A stretch of DNA of 6,222 bases from Oscillibacter sp. (GCA_017380995.1 JAFOCY010000059.1:1-6222), one strand, 5' to 3'. Positions 1-6,094 are shown, counted from the stretch's first letter. The notes: a model not told the origin generated them from the letters alone. Numbers and translations are program-made.

Positions 1-75
1 ATGTGGAACGAAACGGTGGAGCGGGAAGGAAAAAAATATCAGCGATTTACCTATCTTGAAACAGAGAAGACCTAA
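1..75 (+). CDS. C-terminal end of an unidentified protein (partial)
   Basis: Frame 1 is open from the window edge to a TAA at 73-75, giving 24 residues ending in RFTYLETEKT. The fragment is hydrophilic and charged. It is too short to assign to a family and I do not recognise it. The ATG at position 1 is probably internal, since no ribosome binding site can be seen at the window edge. The scfA promoter begins only five bases after the stop, so this gene probably belongs to a separate upstream unit, although readthrough into scfA is possible. Frame 2 is also open here, to about 182, but it runs through the promoter and leader, so frame 1 is preferred. Confidence 0.5.
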   Translation: MWNETVEREGKKYQRFTYLETEKT

Positions 76-79
76 AACC

Positions 80-108
80 TTGACTTTATCCATATTCTGT
101 GCTACACT
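80..108 (+). promoter_or_regulatory. Sigma-A-type promoter of scfA
   Basis: A -35 box TTGACT (80-85) and a -10 box TACACT (103-108) are separated by exactly 17 bases. TGC directly before the -10 gives an extended -10 motif. Transcription would start near 115, leaving a leader of about 70 bases before scfA. It sits just after the preceding stop codon, as expected for the start of the scfA-scfB-decarboxylase unit. Confidence 0.75.
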
Positions 109-140
109 TTTTACGATAATTCGGTTTACGTTCGGGGTTC

Positions 141-157
141 CGGGCGTTGACCGCCTG
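141..157 (+). other. Small hairpin in the scfA leader
   Basis: GGCG (143-146) pairs with CGCC (152-155) around a TTGAC loop, extended by a G-U and a C-G pair to six base pairs. It lies in the untranslated leader about 17 bases before the ribosome binding site and has no T-run, so it is not a terminator. It could stabilise the 5' end of the mRNA. It could also be chance, and I saw no recognised riboswitch or T-box element. Confidence 0.25.
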
Positions 158-173
158 ACTCAAATCAACAGAT

Positions 174-178
174 TGGAG
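174..178 (+). promoter_or_regulatory. Ribosome binding site of scfA (decides the start)
   Basis: TGGAG lies nine bases before the ATG at 188. A second ATG at 181 is only two bases from this site and opens a nine-codon frame that stops at once, so 188 is the real start. Confidence 0.7.
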
Positions 179-187
179 ATATGAATT

Positions 188-334
188 ATGGAAAGAATCA
201 AGACTCTTGAGACTCGTTCCCTGTGCGAGAGCGCCAAGAACGGTGGCTGTGGTGAGTGCCAGACCTCCTGCCAGTCCGCTTGCAAGACCAGCTGCGGCGT
301 TGCCAACCAGAAGTGCGAGAACACCAACAAGTAA
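188..334 (+). CDS. scfA: SCIFF-family RiPP (ranthipeptide) precursor peptide
   Basis: This is the precursor of a ribosomally made, thioether-cross-linked peptide. It has 48 residues. The N-terminus MERIKTLETRSL is the leader-like part that the maturase recognises. The core holds the family hallmark CGECQTSCQSACKTSC followed by GVANQKCE. The six family cysteines are Cys21, 24, 28, 32, 36 and 43, matching 'six cysteines in forty-five residues'. There is a seventh, Cys13, in the leader. Residue 37, right after Cys36, is Gly. In the characterised members I remember this position is Thr and accepts the thioether from Cys32. The maturase gene follows 65 bases downstream, beyond a partial terminator. 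No protease or exporter gene is in the window, so release and location of the product are unknown. The gene is short and overlaps larger meaningless frames, so automated annotation may miss it. Confidence 0.95.
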   Translation: MERIKTLETRSLCESAKNGGCGECQTSCQSACKTSCGVANQKCENTNK

Positions 335-350
335 TCATTGGGTAAAACCA

Positions 351-382
351 TGAAAATGCCGCCGTGTTCAGGCGGCATTTTT
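351..382 (+). terminator. Intra-operon partial terminator/attenuator between scfA and scfB
   Basis: AAAATGCCGCC (353-363) and GGCGGCATTTT (371-381) form a perfect 11-bp stem with a 7-base loop, followed within the arm by five T (378-382). Flanking ATGA/TCAT extends the stem with one bulge. It lies 17 bases after the scfA stop and ends 17 bases before the scfB start. No promoter was found between it and scfB, so scfB must be expressed by readthrough. The likely effect is excess precursor mRNA over maturase mRNA, or protection of the scfA 3' end. Confidence 0.8.
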
Positions 383-390
383 CATGGGAT

Positions 391-396
391 GGAGGA
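391..396 (+). promoter_or_regulatory. Ribosome binding site of scfB (decides the start)
   Basis: GGAGGA directly precedes ACT and the ATG at 400. The in-frame GTG at 364 would add 12 residues but lies in the loop of the preceding hairpin and has no ribosome binding site, so 400 is chosen. Confidence 0.8.
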
Positions 397-399
397 ACT

Positions 400-1788
400 A
401 TGGTACATCAGTATAAACTGAATGGATATAATATCGTGCTGGATTCCTGCTCCGGTTCTATCCACGTGGTGGATGAGGTGGCCTATGATGTCATTGCACT
501 GTACGAGAGCAAGACCCAGGAGGAGATCGTAACGGAGCTGCTGGAGAAGTACAGCGGCCGTGAAGATGTTACCGCTGAAGAGCTGCGCCTTTGCATCCAG
601 GATGTAGAGGCTTTGAAAAATGCCGGGAAGCTCTTCACCCCTGATACTTTTGCTGATATGGCAGGTACCTTCAAGGAGCGTTCCGGCGATGTGGTAAAGG
701 CACTTTGCCTTCATGTTGCCCATACCTGCAACCTCAACTGCGGTTATTGCTTTGCCAGCCAGGGCAAGTACCACGGCGACCGGGCCGTTATGAGCTTTGA
801 GGTCGGCAAACAGGCGCTGGATTTTCTGATCGCCAATTCCGGCCACCGTACCAACCTGGAAGTGGACTTCTTTGGCGGCGAGCCGCTGATGAATTGGGAT
901 GTTGTCAAGGAACTGGTAGCCTATGCCCGCAGCATCGAGAAAGAACACAAGAAGAACTTCCGCTTTACGCTTACCACCAATGGTATGCTCATTGACGATG
1001 ATGTCATCGACTTTGCCAACCGTGAAATGAGCAATGTAGTCCTCAGCCTGGATGGCCGCAAGGAGATCCATGACCGCTGCCGCGTGGACTATGCAGGCAA
1101 CGGCAGCTATGACCGCATTGTGCCCAAATTCCAGAAGCTGGTGGAAGCCCGGGGGAATAAGGACTATTATATGCGTGGCACCTTTACCCACGCAAACCCT
1201 GATTTTACCAAGGATGTATTCCACATGGCAGATCTGGGCTTTACGGAGCTGAGCATGGAGCCGGTGGTCTGTGCGCCCGGTGATCCCGCCGAGTTGACGG
1301 CCGAGGATCTGGAAGTGGTGAAGGAGCATTATGAGATCCTGGCAAAGGATATGCTCCGCCGCCAGAAGGAAGGTAAGCCCATTACCTTCTACCACTATAT
1401 GCTGGACCTCACCGGCGGTCCCTGCATTTATAAGCGTATCTCCGGCTGCGGCTCCGGTACGGAGTACATGGCCGTCACGCCCTGGGGCGACCTCTACCCC
1501 TGCCACCAGTTTGTGGGTGAAGAGGAGTACAAGCTGGGTAATGTCTGGGACGGTGTTACCAACAAGGCCCTGCGGGAGGATTTCCGTTCCTGCAATGCCT
1601 ACGCCCGTCCCGAATGTGCTGATTGCTGGGCAAAACTCTACTGTTCCGGCGGCTGTGCGGCCAATGCATATCATGCCACCGGCTCCATCCGCGGCGTTTA
1701 TGAGCCGGGCTGTGAACTGTTCCGCAAGCGTATCGAGTGTGCCATTATGATGCGTATTGCCGAGCAGGAGATGGCAGAAAATAACTGA
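400..1788 (+). CDS. scfB: Radical SAM/SPASM SCIFF peptide maturase (thioether-forming)
   Basis: This 462-residue cytoplasmic enzyme uses S-adenosylmethionine and iron-sulfur clusters to join cysteine sulfurs of the ScfA core to carbon atoms of acceptor residues. Residues 1 to about 95 lie where the family has its peptide-recognition (RRE-like) domain. The radical SAM CX3CX2C motif is Cys110, Cys114 and Cys117 in HTCNLNCGYCF. The SAM-contact motif GGEP is at 159-162. The C-terminal SPASM domain is complete and fits CX12GX4C (Cys350, Gly363, Cys368), then CX2CX5CX3C (Cys406, 409, 415, 419), then Cys438, enough for two auxiliary 4Fe-4S clusters. No key residue is missing. The N-terminus MVHQYKLNGYNIVLDSCSG fits the family. 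ScfA lies directly upstream. The stop codon overlaps the next gene's start by one base, so the two are coupled. Confidence 0.95.
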   Translation: MVHQYKLNGYNIVLDSCSGSIHVVDEVAYDVIALYESKTQEEIVTELLEKYSGREDVTAEELRLCIQDVEALKNAGKLFTPDTFADMAGTFKERSGDVVKALCLHVAHTCNLNCGYCFASQGKYHGDRAVMSFEVGKQALDFLIANSGHRTNLEVDFFGGEPLMNWDVVKELVAYARSIEKEHKKNFRFTLTTNGMLIDDDVIDFANREMSNVVLSLDGRKEIHDRCRVDYAGNGSYDRIVPKFQKLVEARGNKDYYMRGTFTHANPDFTKDVFHMADLGFTELSMEPVVCAPGDPAELTAEDLEVVKEHYEILAKDMLRRQKEGKPITFYHYMLDLTGGPCIYKRISGCGSGTEYMAVTPWGDLYPCHQFVGEEEYKLGNVWDGVTNKALREDFRSCNAYARPECADCWAKLYCSGGCAANAYHATGSIRGVYEPGCELFRKRIECAIMMRIAEQEMAENN

Positions 1789-3119
1789 TGGATACCCCCG
1801 TTGTGGATTTCGTGGAGCGCTATGTGGCTGAGCGCGGCGTAAGGCTCCATATGCCGGGACATAAGGGTAAAGGGCCCTTGGGTTGTGAGGCCTTTGATAT
1901 CACAGAAATCAAAGGCGCGGACGCTCTTTACGAGGCGGAGGGGATCATTGCCCGCAGCGAAGAAAATGCTGCCGCGCTCTTTGGTACCGGAGGGACTTTT
2001 TACTCTACGGAAGGGTCCAGTCAGTGTATCAGGGCGATGCTGTATTTGGCGCTGACCTGCCGAAAGGAAGGAGCAGCACCGGTCATCGTTGCAGCCCGTA
2101 ATGTCCATAAGGCCTTTGTTTATGCGGCGGCGCTGTTGGATTTTGAGGTAGTTTGGCTGTGGCCGAAGGAGAATACGTCTCTTTGCGCCTGTCCTGTTAC
2201 GCCGGAGCATCTGGACCGGACCCTGAAAAGCCTTTCGGTTCCCCCGGCGGCGGTATATGTCACTAGCCCGGATTATTTGGGTAATATCCAGGATATCCGG
2301 TCCCTTGCGGAGGTGGCGCATCGTCATGGTACCATTCTGGCGGTGGATAATGCCCACGGTGCGTATTTGCATTTCCTGGATACGCCTTGCCATCCCATGG
2401 ATCTGGGCGCGGATCTTTGCTGTGATTCCGCCCATAAGACGCTGCCGGTCCTCACCGGCGGTGCCTACCTCCACATCCATAAGGCGGCTCCGGCATCCTT
2501 TTGCGCCAATGCAAAAGAAGCGTTGGCCTTGTTTGGCTCCACCAGTCCTTCCTATCTGACCCTTCTTTCTCTAGATAGCTGTAACCGGTATCTGGCGGAG
2601 GAATATGCTGCCCGCCTGCGGGAGACAAAAGCAGAACTGACTGTGCTGCGGGAGAAGTTGAAGGATCTCGGGTGGAAGACACTGGATAGTGATCCTCTCC
2701 GGATTACCCTTGCAACAACAAAGCAGCAGACCGGGACCGCATTGGCAGAGCAGCTTCGGCGCAAAGGCATTGAGTGTGAATTTGCAGACCCGGACTTTCT
2801 GGTGCTTATGGCAACTCCGGAAAACAGTAAGAGGGACTTTGCGTATCTTCCGGAGGCGCTGGGCAGGAATTTTGCCCCGGTAGGGGAGAGACCTGGACTT
2901 CCTTTGGCAAAAGGAGAGAGGGTATGCTCCATCCGTGAGGCGTTGTTTGCGCCTCATGTGACAGTTCCGGTGGAGGAATCTCTGGGCTCTATCTGCGCGG
3001 CACCTATGGTATCCTGTCCGCCTGCGATCCCCATTGTCATCTCCGGTGAGCGCGTCACAGAGGAAGCGGTTGAGATGTTCTGTTATTATGGAGTAAAGTC
3101 AGCAGATGTGTTGAAATAA
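1788..3119 (+). CDS. PLP-dependent Orn/Lys/Arg decarboxylase-like enzyme
   Basis: This 443-residue protein is a fold-type I PLP enzyme of the Orn/Lys/Arg decarboxylase family, short Gram-positive form and somewhat below the usual 470-490 residues. The N-terminal HMPGHKG is at 21-27. The cofactor-binding Asp is probably Asp187 in VDNAHGAYLHF, with His190. The Schiff-base lysine is Lys217 in DSAHKTLPVLTGG. The C-terminal domain keeps PPAIPIVISGE (411-421). Relatives usually read VDEAHG and HKTLxxLTQ; here they read VDNAHG and LTG, so the substrate could be a different amino acid. ATG at 1788 overlaps the scfB TGA. The nearest AGGAG (1766-1770) is 17 bases away, which points to reinitiation by ribosomes finishing scfB. 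Decarboxylation of a basic amino acid to a polyamine precursor is the family default. A role in the SCIFF pathway is only suggested by position. Confidence 0.85.
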   Translation: MDTPVVDFVERYVAERGVRLHMPGHKGKGPLGCEAFDITEIKGADALYEAEGIIARSEENAAALFGTGGTFYSTEGSSQCIRAMLYLALTCRKEGAAPVIVAARNVHKAFVYAAALLDFEVVWLWPKENTSLCACPVTPEHLDRTLKSLSVPPAAVYVTSPDYLGNIQDIRSLAEVAHRHGTILAVDNAHGAYLHFLDTPCHPMDLGADLCCDSAHKTLPVLTGGAYLHIHKAAPASFCANAKEALALFGSTSPSYLTLLSLDSCNRYLAEEYAARLRETKAELTVLREKLKDLGWKTLDSDPLRITLATTKQQTGTALAEQLRRKGIECEFADPDFLVLMATPENSKRDFAYLPEALGRNFAPVGERPGLPLAKGERVCSIREALFAPHVTVPVEESLGSICAAPMVSCPPAIPIVISGERVTEEAVEMFCYYGVKSADVLK

Positions 3120-3165
3120 TAAAAAATCCACCCGGATGGGTGGATTTTTATTATTTCAGTACATC
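3105..3165. terminator. Bidirectional terminator within a long inverted repeat over two stop codons
   Basis: The core is AAAAATCCACCC (3122-3133), loop GGAT, and GGGTGGATTTTT (3138-3149), a perfect 12-bp stem with A-runs and T-runs on both sides, so it works in both directions. The pairing continues outwards through both stop codons to GATGT (3105-3109) and ACATC (3161-3165). That makes arms of 29 and 28 bases with one bulged A and two non-Watson-Crick positions, which are G-U pairs in the plus-strand RNA. It ends the decarboxylase transcript (stop 3117-3119) and the opposing kinase transcript (stop 3151-3153). Confidence 0.9.
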
Positions 3166-4149
3166 TAAAACAGGAAGATCAAAGCCTTGGTATTCCCGGT
3201 CCTTCAAAAGGAGAATGACTTCATCCAGAGTCGGGAGGGAAGGCATGGCGCCCATACGGGAAACAGTGATGGCGGCAGTATGGCTTGCAAAATTCAGCGC
3301 CTGATCCAGGGAAAGACCTACGCTGACGCCCACGCTCAGCGCGCCTACGAAAGAATCACCGGCGGCAGTGGGATCTGCAATGTGCGGCATGGTAACACAA
3401 GGGATGTAACGGATGTCTTCAGCTTCCACCACAGCAGAGCCTGCGCCGCCTAAGGTTATGATGGTGTGCTTCACCCCTTTTTCCCGAAGGGCGGCGGCGA
3501 TCTTTTGCAGATCTTCCTTACAGGGGCCGTATTCATCCGAGGCCAGGGGAAGGCCGGTCTCCATAGAGGCCTCCTGCTCATTGGGGGTAAGGTATGTCAC
3601 AAGGCTCAAAAGCTCATCGTCCAGGTCAGTGGCTGGGGCAGGATTGAGCATCACGGGAACGCCCGCCTCCTTGGCCCAGTGGGCAACAGCCCGGTTGACC
3701 TCGATGGGAACTTCCAGTTGCAGCAGCACGATATCGTAGGAGGCGATTTCCTCCCGGATCCAAGAAACCTCTTCCACCGTCAGTGTCCGGTTGGCCCCAG
3801 GGATCACGATGATGCGGTTTTGCGCGGTATGATTCGTGACCTCCAGTGTTACATGGCCCACACCGGAATGGATGCCCTGACGCACTACCACATGGCTCAC
3901 GTCCACGCCGGCCTCCTGGGGTGTTTTCAAAAGCAGCTCGCCGAACAGGTCGTCACCAACGCAGCCCATCATGGTCACATCCGCACCTAATCTTGCACAT
4001 TGGAGCGCCTGATTTGCGCCTTTTCCGCCGGGAGCCATGTGGAAGGAGTTACCGTAAACGGTTTGCGCGGATTTAGGTATGCGCTCCGTGGTGGCGATCA
4101 CATCCATGACAAAGCTGCCAACGACTAAAATGCGGGGTTTTTTACTCAT
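3151..4149 (-). CDS. rbsK: Ribokinase-like PfkB-family carbohydrate kinase
   Basis: The likely reaction is ATP-dependent phosphorylation of D-ribose to ribose 5-phosphate in the cytoplasm, feeding PRPP and the pentose phosphate pathway. The protein has 332 residues against about 300-310 for most ribokinases. Features in order: N-terminal VGSFVMD with Asp16 at the sugar-binding position; PfkB signature GGKGANQA at 41-48 (Asn46); QLEVP with Glu146; NPAPA at 169-173; LTPNEQEA at 187-194; nucleotide-site TLGGAG at 232-237; second signature DPTAAGDSF at 259-267 with catalytic-base Asp265; and SRMGAMPSLP at 297-306. About 20 residues follow the usual end, finishing in DVLK encoded by the terminator repeat. 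No ribose transporter, rbsD or LacI-type regulator is nearby, so ribose as substrate rests on motif likeness; another furanose or nucleoside is possible. Confidence 0.85.
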   Translation of the reverse strand: MSKKPRILVVGSFVMDVIATTERIPKSAQTVYGNSFHMAPGGKGANQALQCARLGADVTMMGCVGDDLFGELLLKTPQEAGVDVSHVVVRQGIHSGVGHVTLEVTNHTAQNRIIVIPGANRTLTVEEVSWIREEIASYDIVLLQLEVPIEVNRAVAHWAKEAGVPVMLNPAPATDLDDELLSLVTYLTPNEQEASMETGLPLASDEYGPCKEDLQKIAAALREKGVKHTIITLGGAGSAVVEAEDIRYIPCVTMPHIADPTAAGDSFVGALSVGVSVGLSLDQALNFASHTAAITVSRMGAMPSLPTLDEVILLLKDREYQGFDLPVLDVLK

Positions 4150-4158
4150 GATAAAGGA

Positions 4159-4163
4159 CTCCT
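4159..4163 (-). promoter_or_regulatory. Ribosome binding site of the ribokinase-like gene
   Basis: Read on the minus strand, AGGAG lies nine bases before the ATG at 4149-4147. This supports the MSKKPRILVVGS start. Confidence 0.7.
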
Positions 4164-4189
4164 AAGCATGAAACAAATATATTATTTTT

Positions 4190-4217
4190 ATTATACTTCT
4201 TTTTCTGAAAATTACAA
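4190..4217 (-). promoter_or_regulatory. Promoter of the ribokinase-like gene
   Basis: On the minus strand TTGTAA (4217-4212) and a consensus TATAAT (4195-4190) are 16 bases apart. The leader would be about 35 bases. The 282-base gap between guaB and this gene therefore holds the guaB terminator at its far end and a separate promoter here. The middle (about 4255-4385) is AT-rich and shows no further gene. Confidence 0.65.
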
Positions 4218-4238
4218 GACTTTTGGCGTTCGTTTGAA

Positions 4239-4252
4239 TGAAAACGATTAAA
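4239..4252. promoter_or_regulatory. Possible catabolite-responsive (cre-like) operator
   Basis: TGAAAACGATTAAA matches the Gram-positive cre consensus (TGNAARCGNWWWCA) at all positions but one, the C near the end. It lies about 21 bases upstream of the -35 of the ribokinase-like gene. A CcpA or LacI-family regulator would be a sensible controller of a sugar kinase. A single near-match in AT-rich DNA can be chance, and no regulator gene is in the window. Confidence 0.3.
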
Positions 4253-4385
4253 TTTGCCGTGAATTTGTCATAACTCACAAAGAATCGAAAGAAGATTCTC
4301 TCTTGACACATCTTGAAATTTTTCGTTTTTTGTGGATGCGGGATGAGTAGGGGAGCGGTAATTGTCTCTTGCCTTACCGTCAGAT

Positions 4386-4418
4386 AAAAATATCCCCCGC
4401 CAGAAGAGGCGGGGGATA
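4386..4418 (-). terminator. Rho-independent terminator of guaB
   Basis: TATCCCCCGCC (4391-4401) and GGCGGGGGATA (4408-4418) form a perfect GC-rich 11-bp stem with a 6-base loop. On the minus strand it is followed by TTTTT (4390-4386). It begins 14 bases after the guaB stop and should separate guaB from the kinase gene. Confidence 0.92.
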
Positions 4419-4431
4419 AAGAAGATGAACT

Positions 4432-5946
4432 TTAACGGATCTTACCGGAGTTGGTGGTGTCCTTGAGCAGAACGTCGTGGGCGCCGCCCTCCACGATGGA
4501 GACGGAGGAGACCAGAGTCAGCTTTGCCTTATCACGCAGCTCGGGGATGCTCAGTGCGCCGCAGTTGCACATGGTGGAGCGGACCTTAGCCAGGGTGGTG
4601 GCCATGCCGTCGGCAAGCTTGCCAGCGTAGGGAACATAGGAGTCAACGCCTTCTTCGAAGCTCAGCTTGGCGCTGCCGCCCAGGTCGTAGCGCTGCCAGT
4701 TGCGGGCACGGGCGCTGCCCTCGCCCCAGTATTCCTTCATATAGCTGCCGCCGATGAGGACCTTGGCAGAGGGGCTCTCGTCGAAACGGGAGAAGTAACG
4801 GCCCAGCATGCAGAAGTCGGCGCCCATGGCCAGAGCCAAGGTGATGTGGTAATCCTGGACGATACCACCGTCAGCGCAGATGGGGACATAGATGCCGGTT
4901 TCTTCAAAGTACTTGTCGCGCTCCTGGGCAACATCAATGACAGCGGTAGCCTGTCCGCGGCCGATGCCCTTGGTCTCACGAGTGATGCAGATGGAGCCGC
5001 CGCCAATGCCGACTTTCACAAAGTCTGCGCCGGCGTCTGCCAGGAAGCGGAAGCCTTCGCCGTCCACCACGTTGCCGGCGCCAACCTTGACGGTATCGCC
5101 GTAGTTGTCGCGGATCCACTTGATGGCGCGGGCCTGCCACTCGGAATAACCCTCGGAGGAGTCCAGAACCAAAACATCAGCGCCGGCTTCCACCAGGGCG
5201 GGAACGCGCTGGGCATAGTCGCGGGTGTTGATACCGGCGCCTACCACATAACGCTTGTGCTCGTCCAGCAGCTCCAGGGGATTGTCCTTATGGGTGTCAT
5301 AGTCCTTGCGGAAAACAAAGGAGACCAGGTGGCCGTCTTCGCTGAGGATGGGCAGGGCGTTGAGCTTGTTATCCCAGATGATGTCGTTGGCAGTCTTCAG
5401 GCTGGTGCCTTCGGGGGCAGAGATGATCTTTTCGGCAGGAGTCATGAACTCGGAAACAGGGGTGGCGGGATCCATGCGGCTGACGCGGTAATCACGGCTG
5501 GTGACAATGCCCAGGAACTTGCCGGTGCCGGTGCCGTCATCAGTGACGGCCATGGTGGAGTGGCCAGTACGTTCCTTCATCATGAGAACATCTGCCAGGG
5601 TGTCGTTCAGGCGGAGGTTGGAGTCACTGGTGACAAAGCCGGCCTTGTGTGCCTTCACCTTGCGGACCATCTCAGCCTGCTGTTCAATGGGCTGGGAGAC
5701 GAAGATAAAGGCAATACCGCCCTCTTTGGCAAGGCCAATACCCATCTTCTCACCAGAGACGGACTGCATAACAGCAGAAACCATGGGGATATTCATAGCC
5801 AGGGGACACTCTTCCTCACCTTTGCGGTACTTCACAACGGGAGTCTTCAAAGAAACGTTGGCGGGGATGCAGTCAGCAGAGGAGTAACCGGGGACAAGCA
5901 GATACTCGCTGAAGGTACGGGAGGGTTCAGAGAAGAAATAAGCCAT
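4432..5946 (-). CDS. guaB: IMP dehydrogenase, Tritrichomonas-like subtype
   Basis: This enzyme oxidises IMP to XMP with NAD+, the committed step to guanine nucleotides, as a cytoplasmic tetramer. It has 504 residues. The TIM barrel is split by paired CBS domains at roughly 103-220. NAD-site Asp262 lies in [11 protein letters not shown]. The catalytic-loop cysteine is Cys320 in [12 protein letters not shown], and DGGI at 359-362 binds the IMP phosphate. The mobile flap has the Arg419-Tyr420 pair in NWQRYD. The flap reads [17 protein letters not shown] where common bacterial enzymes have YRGMGS followed by a shorter stretch. From memory the whole protein closely resembles the 503-residue Tritrichomonas foetus enzyme, offset by one residue. 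The start at 5946 is chosen because GAGG lies six bases before it; an upstream ATG at 5958 overlaps that site. It has its own promoter and terminator and reads as a single-gene unit. Confidence 0.96.
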   Translation of the reverse strand: MAYFFSEPSRTFSEYLLVPGYSSADCIPANVSLKTPVVKYRKGEEECPLAMNIPMVSAVMQSVSGEKMGIGLAKEGGIAFIFVSQPIEQQAEMVRKVKAHKAGFVTSDSNLRLNDTLADVLMMKERTGHSTMAVTDDGTGTGKFLGIVTSRDYRVSRMDPATPVSEFMTPAEKIISAPEGTSLKTANDIIWDNKLNALPILSEDGHLVSFVFRKDYDTHKDNPLELLDEHKRYVVGAGINTRDYAQRVPALVEAGADVLVLDSSEGYSEWQARAIKWIRDNYGDTVKVGAGNVVDGEGFRFLADAGADFVKVGIGGGSICITRETKGIGRGQATAVIDVAQERDKYFEETGIYVPICADGGIVQDYHITLALAMGADFCMLGRYFSRFDESPSAKVLIGGSYMKEYWGEGSARARNWQRYDLGGSAKLSFEEGVDSYVPYAGKLADGMATTLAKVRSTMCNCGALSIPELRDKAKLTLVSSVSIVEGGAHDVLLKDTTNSGKIR

Positions 5947-5950
5947 AATG

Positions 5951-5956
5951 CACCTC
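5951..5956 (-). promoter_or_regulatory. Ribosome binding site of guaB (decides the start)
   Basis: On the minus strand GAGGTG precedes ATT and the ATG at 5946. The in-frame ATG at 5958-5956 shares bases with this site and would add only four residues (MRCI), so it is rejected as the start. Confidence 0.75.
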
Positions 5957-5989
5957 ATTCATAAAATTATCATTTGTTAAATTGAAGGT

Positions 5990-6017
5990 ATTGTACCACA
6001 GGGGAGAAAAATTGCAA
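5990..6017 (-). promoter_or_regulatory. Promoter of guaB
   Basis: On the minus strand TTGCAA (6017-6012) and TACAAT (5995-5990) are 16 bases apart, and TGG directly before the -10 fits an extended -10 (TGn). The leader would be about 37 bases, too short for a guanine-type riboswitch. Confidence 0.7.
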
Positions 6018-6040
6018 CACATTTTTGCAGGAGTTTTGCA

Positions 6041-6080
6041 AACAAAAACCGAAAAACTGAAAGGAGTTTTCCGGTTTTGT
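6041..6080 (-). terminator. Terminator of the upstream UTRA-like gene
   Basis: AAAACT (6053-6058) pairs with AGTTTT (6065-6070) across a six-base loop. After one A/C mismatch, AAAACCG (6045-6051) pairs with CGGTTTT (6072-6078). On the minus strand the second arm ends in a T-rich run. It lies 14 bases beyond the stop of the gene ending at 6095. The GC content is low, so it may be leaky and let some transcription continue into guaB. Confidence 0.6.
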
Positions 6081-6094
6081 AAGTTTACACGTTC

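Noticed and set aside
2..182. Frame 2 open through the scfA leader
   Set aside because: It runs through a well-formed promoter and has unlikely codon use. The frame-1 stop at 73-75, just before the promoter, makes better sense.
364..399. GTG start for scfB adding 12 residues
   Set aside because: It falls in the loop of the intergenic hairpin and has no ribosome binding site. The ATG at 400 has GGAGGA just upstream and gives the family N-terminus.
382..1674. Long open frame of 430 codons on the minus strand opposite scfB
   Set aside because: It is the mirror of a highly conserved radical SAM gene. The product resembles no family and has no ribosome binding site, and codon bias of the real gene explains the openness.
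4281..4299. AGAATC/GATTCT inverted repeat in the kinase upstream region
   Set aside because: Only six AT-rich base pairs with no T-run and no position relative to a promoter that suggests function. Chance is likely.
4303..4331. TTGACA on the plus strand as a promoter
   Set aside because: At 16-18 bases downstream there is only a T-run and GTGG, no -10-like box, and the next gene downstream on that strand is missing.
4477..5964. Long open frame of 495 codons on the plus strand opposite guaB
   Set aside because: It is antisense to an unmistakable IMP dehydrogenase. Its Gly/Ala/Val/Asp-rich translation is typical of a shadow frame, with no promoter or ribosome binding site.
5947..5989. Purine riboswitch in the guaB leader
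   Set aside because: The leader is only about 37 bases and holds no three-way junction or conserved loop sequence.
6045..6078. Pair of PurBox-like sequences (ACCGAA and inverted CCGGTT) upstream of guaB
   Set aside because: The first copy matches the B. subtilis PurR consensus only partly and the inverted copy lacks TTCG. The same bases form a hairpin right after a stop codon, so a terminator is the simpler reading.
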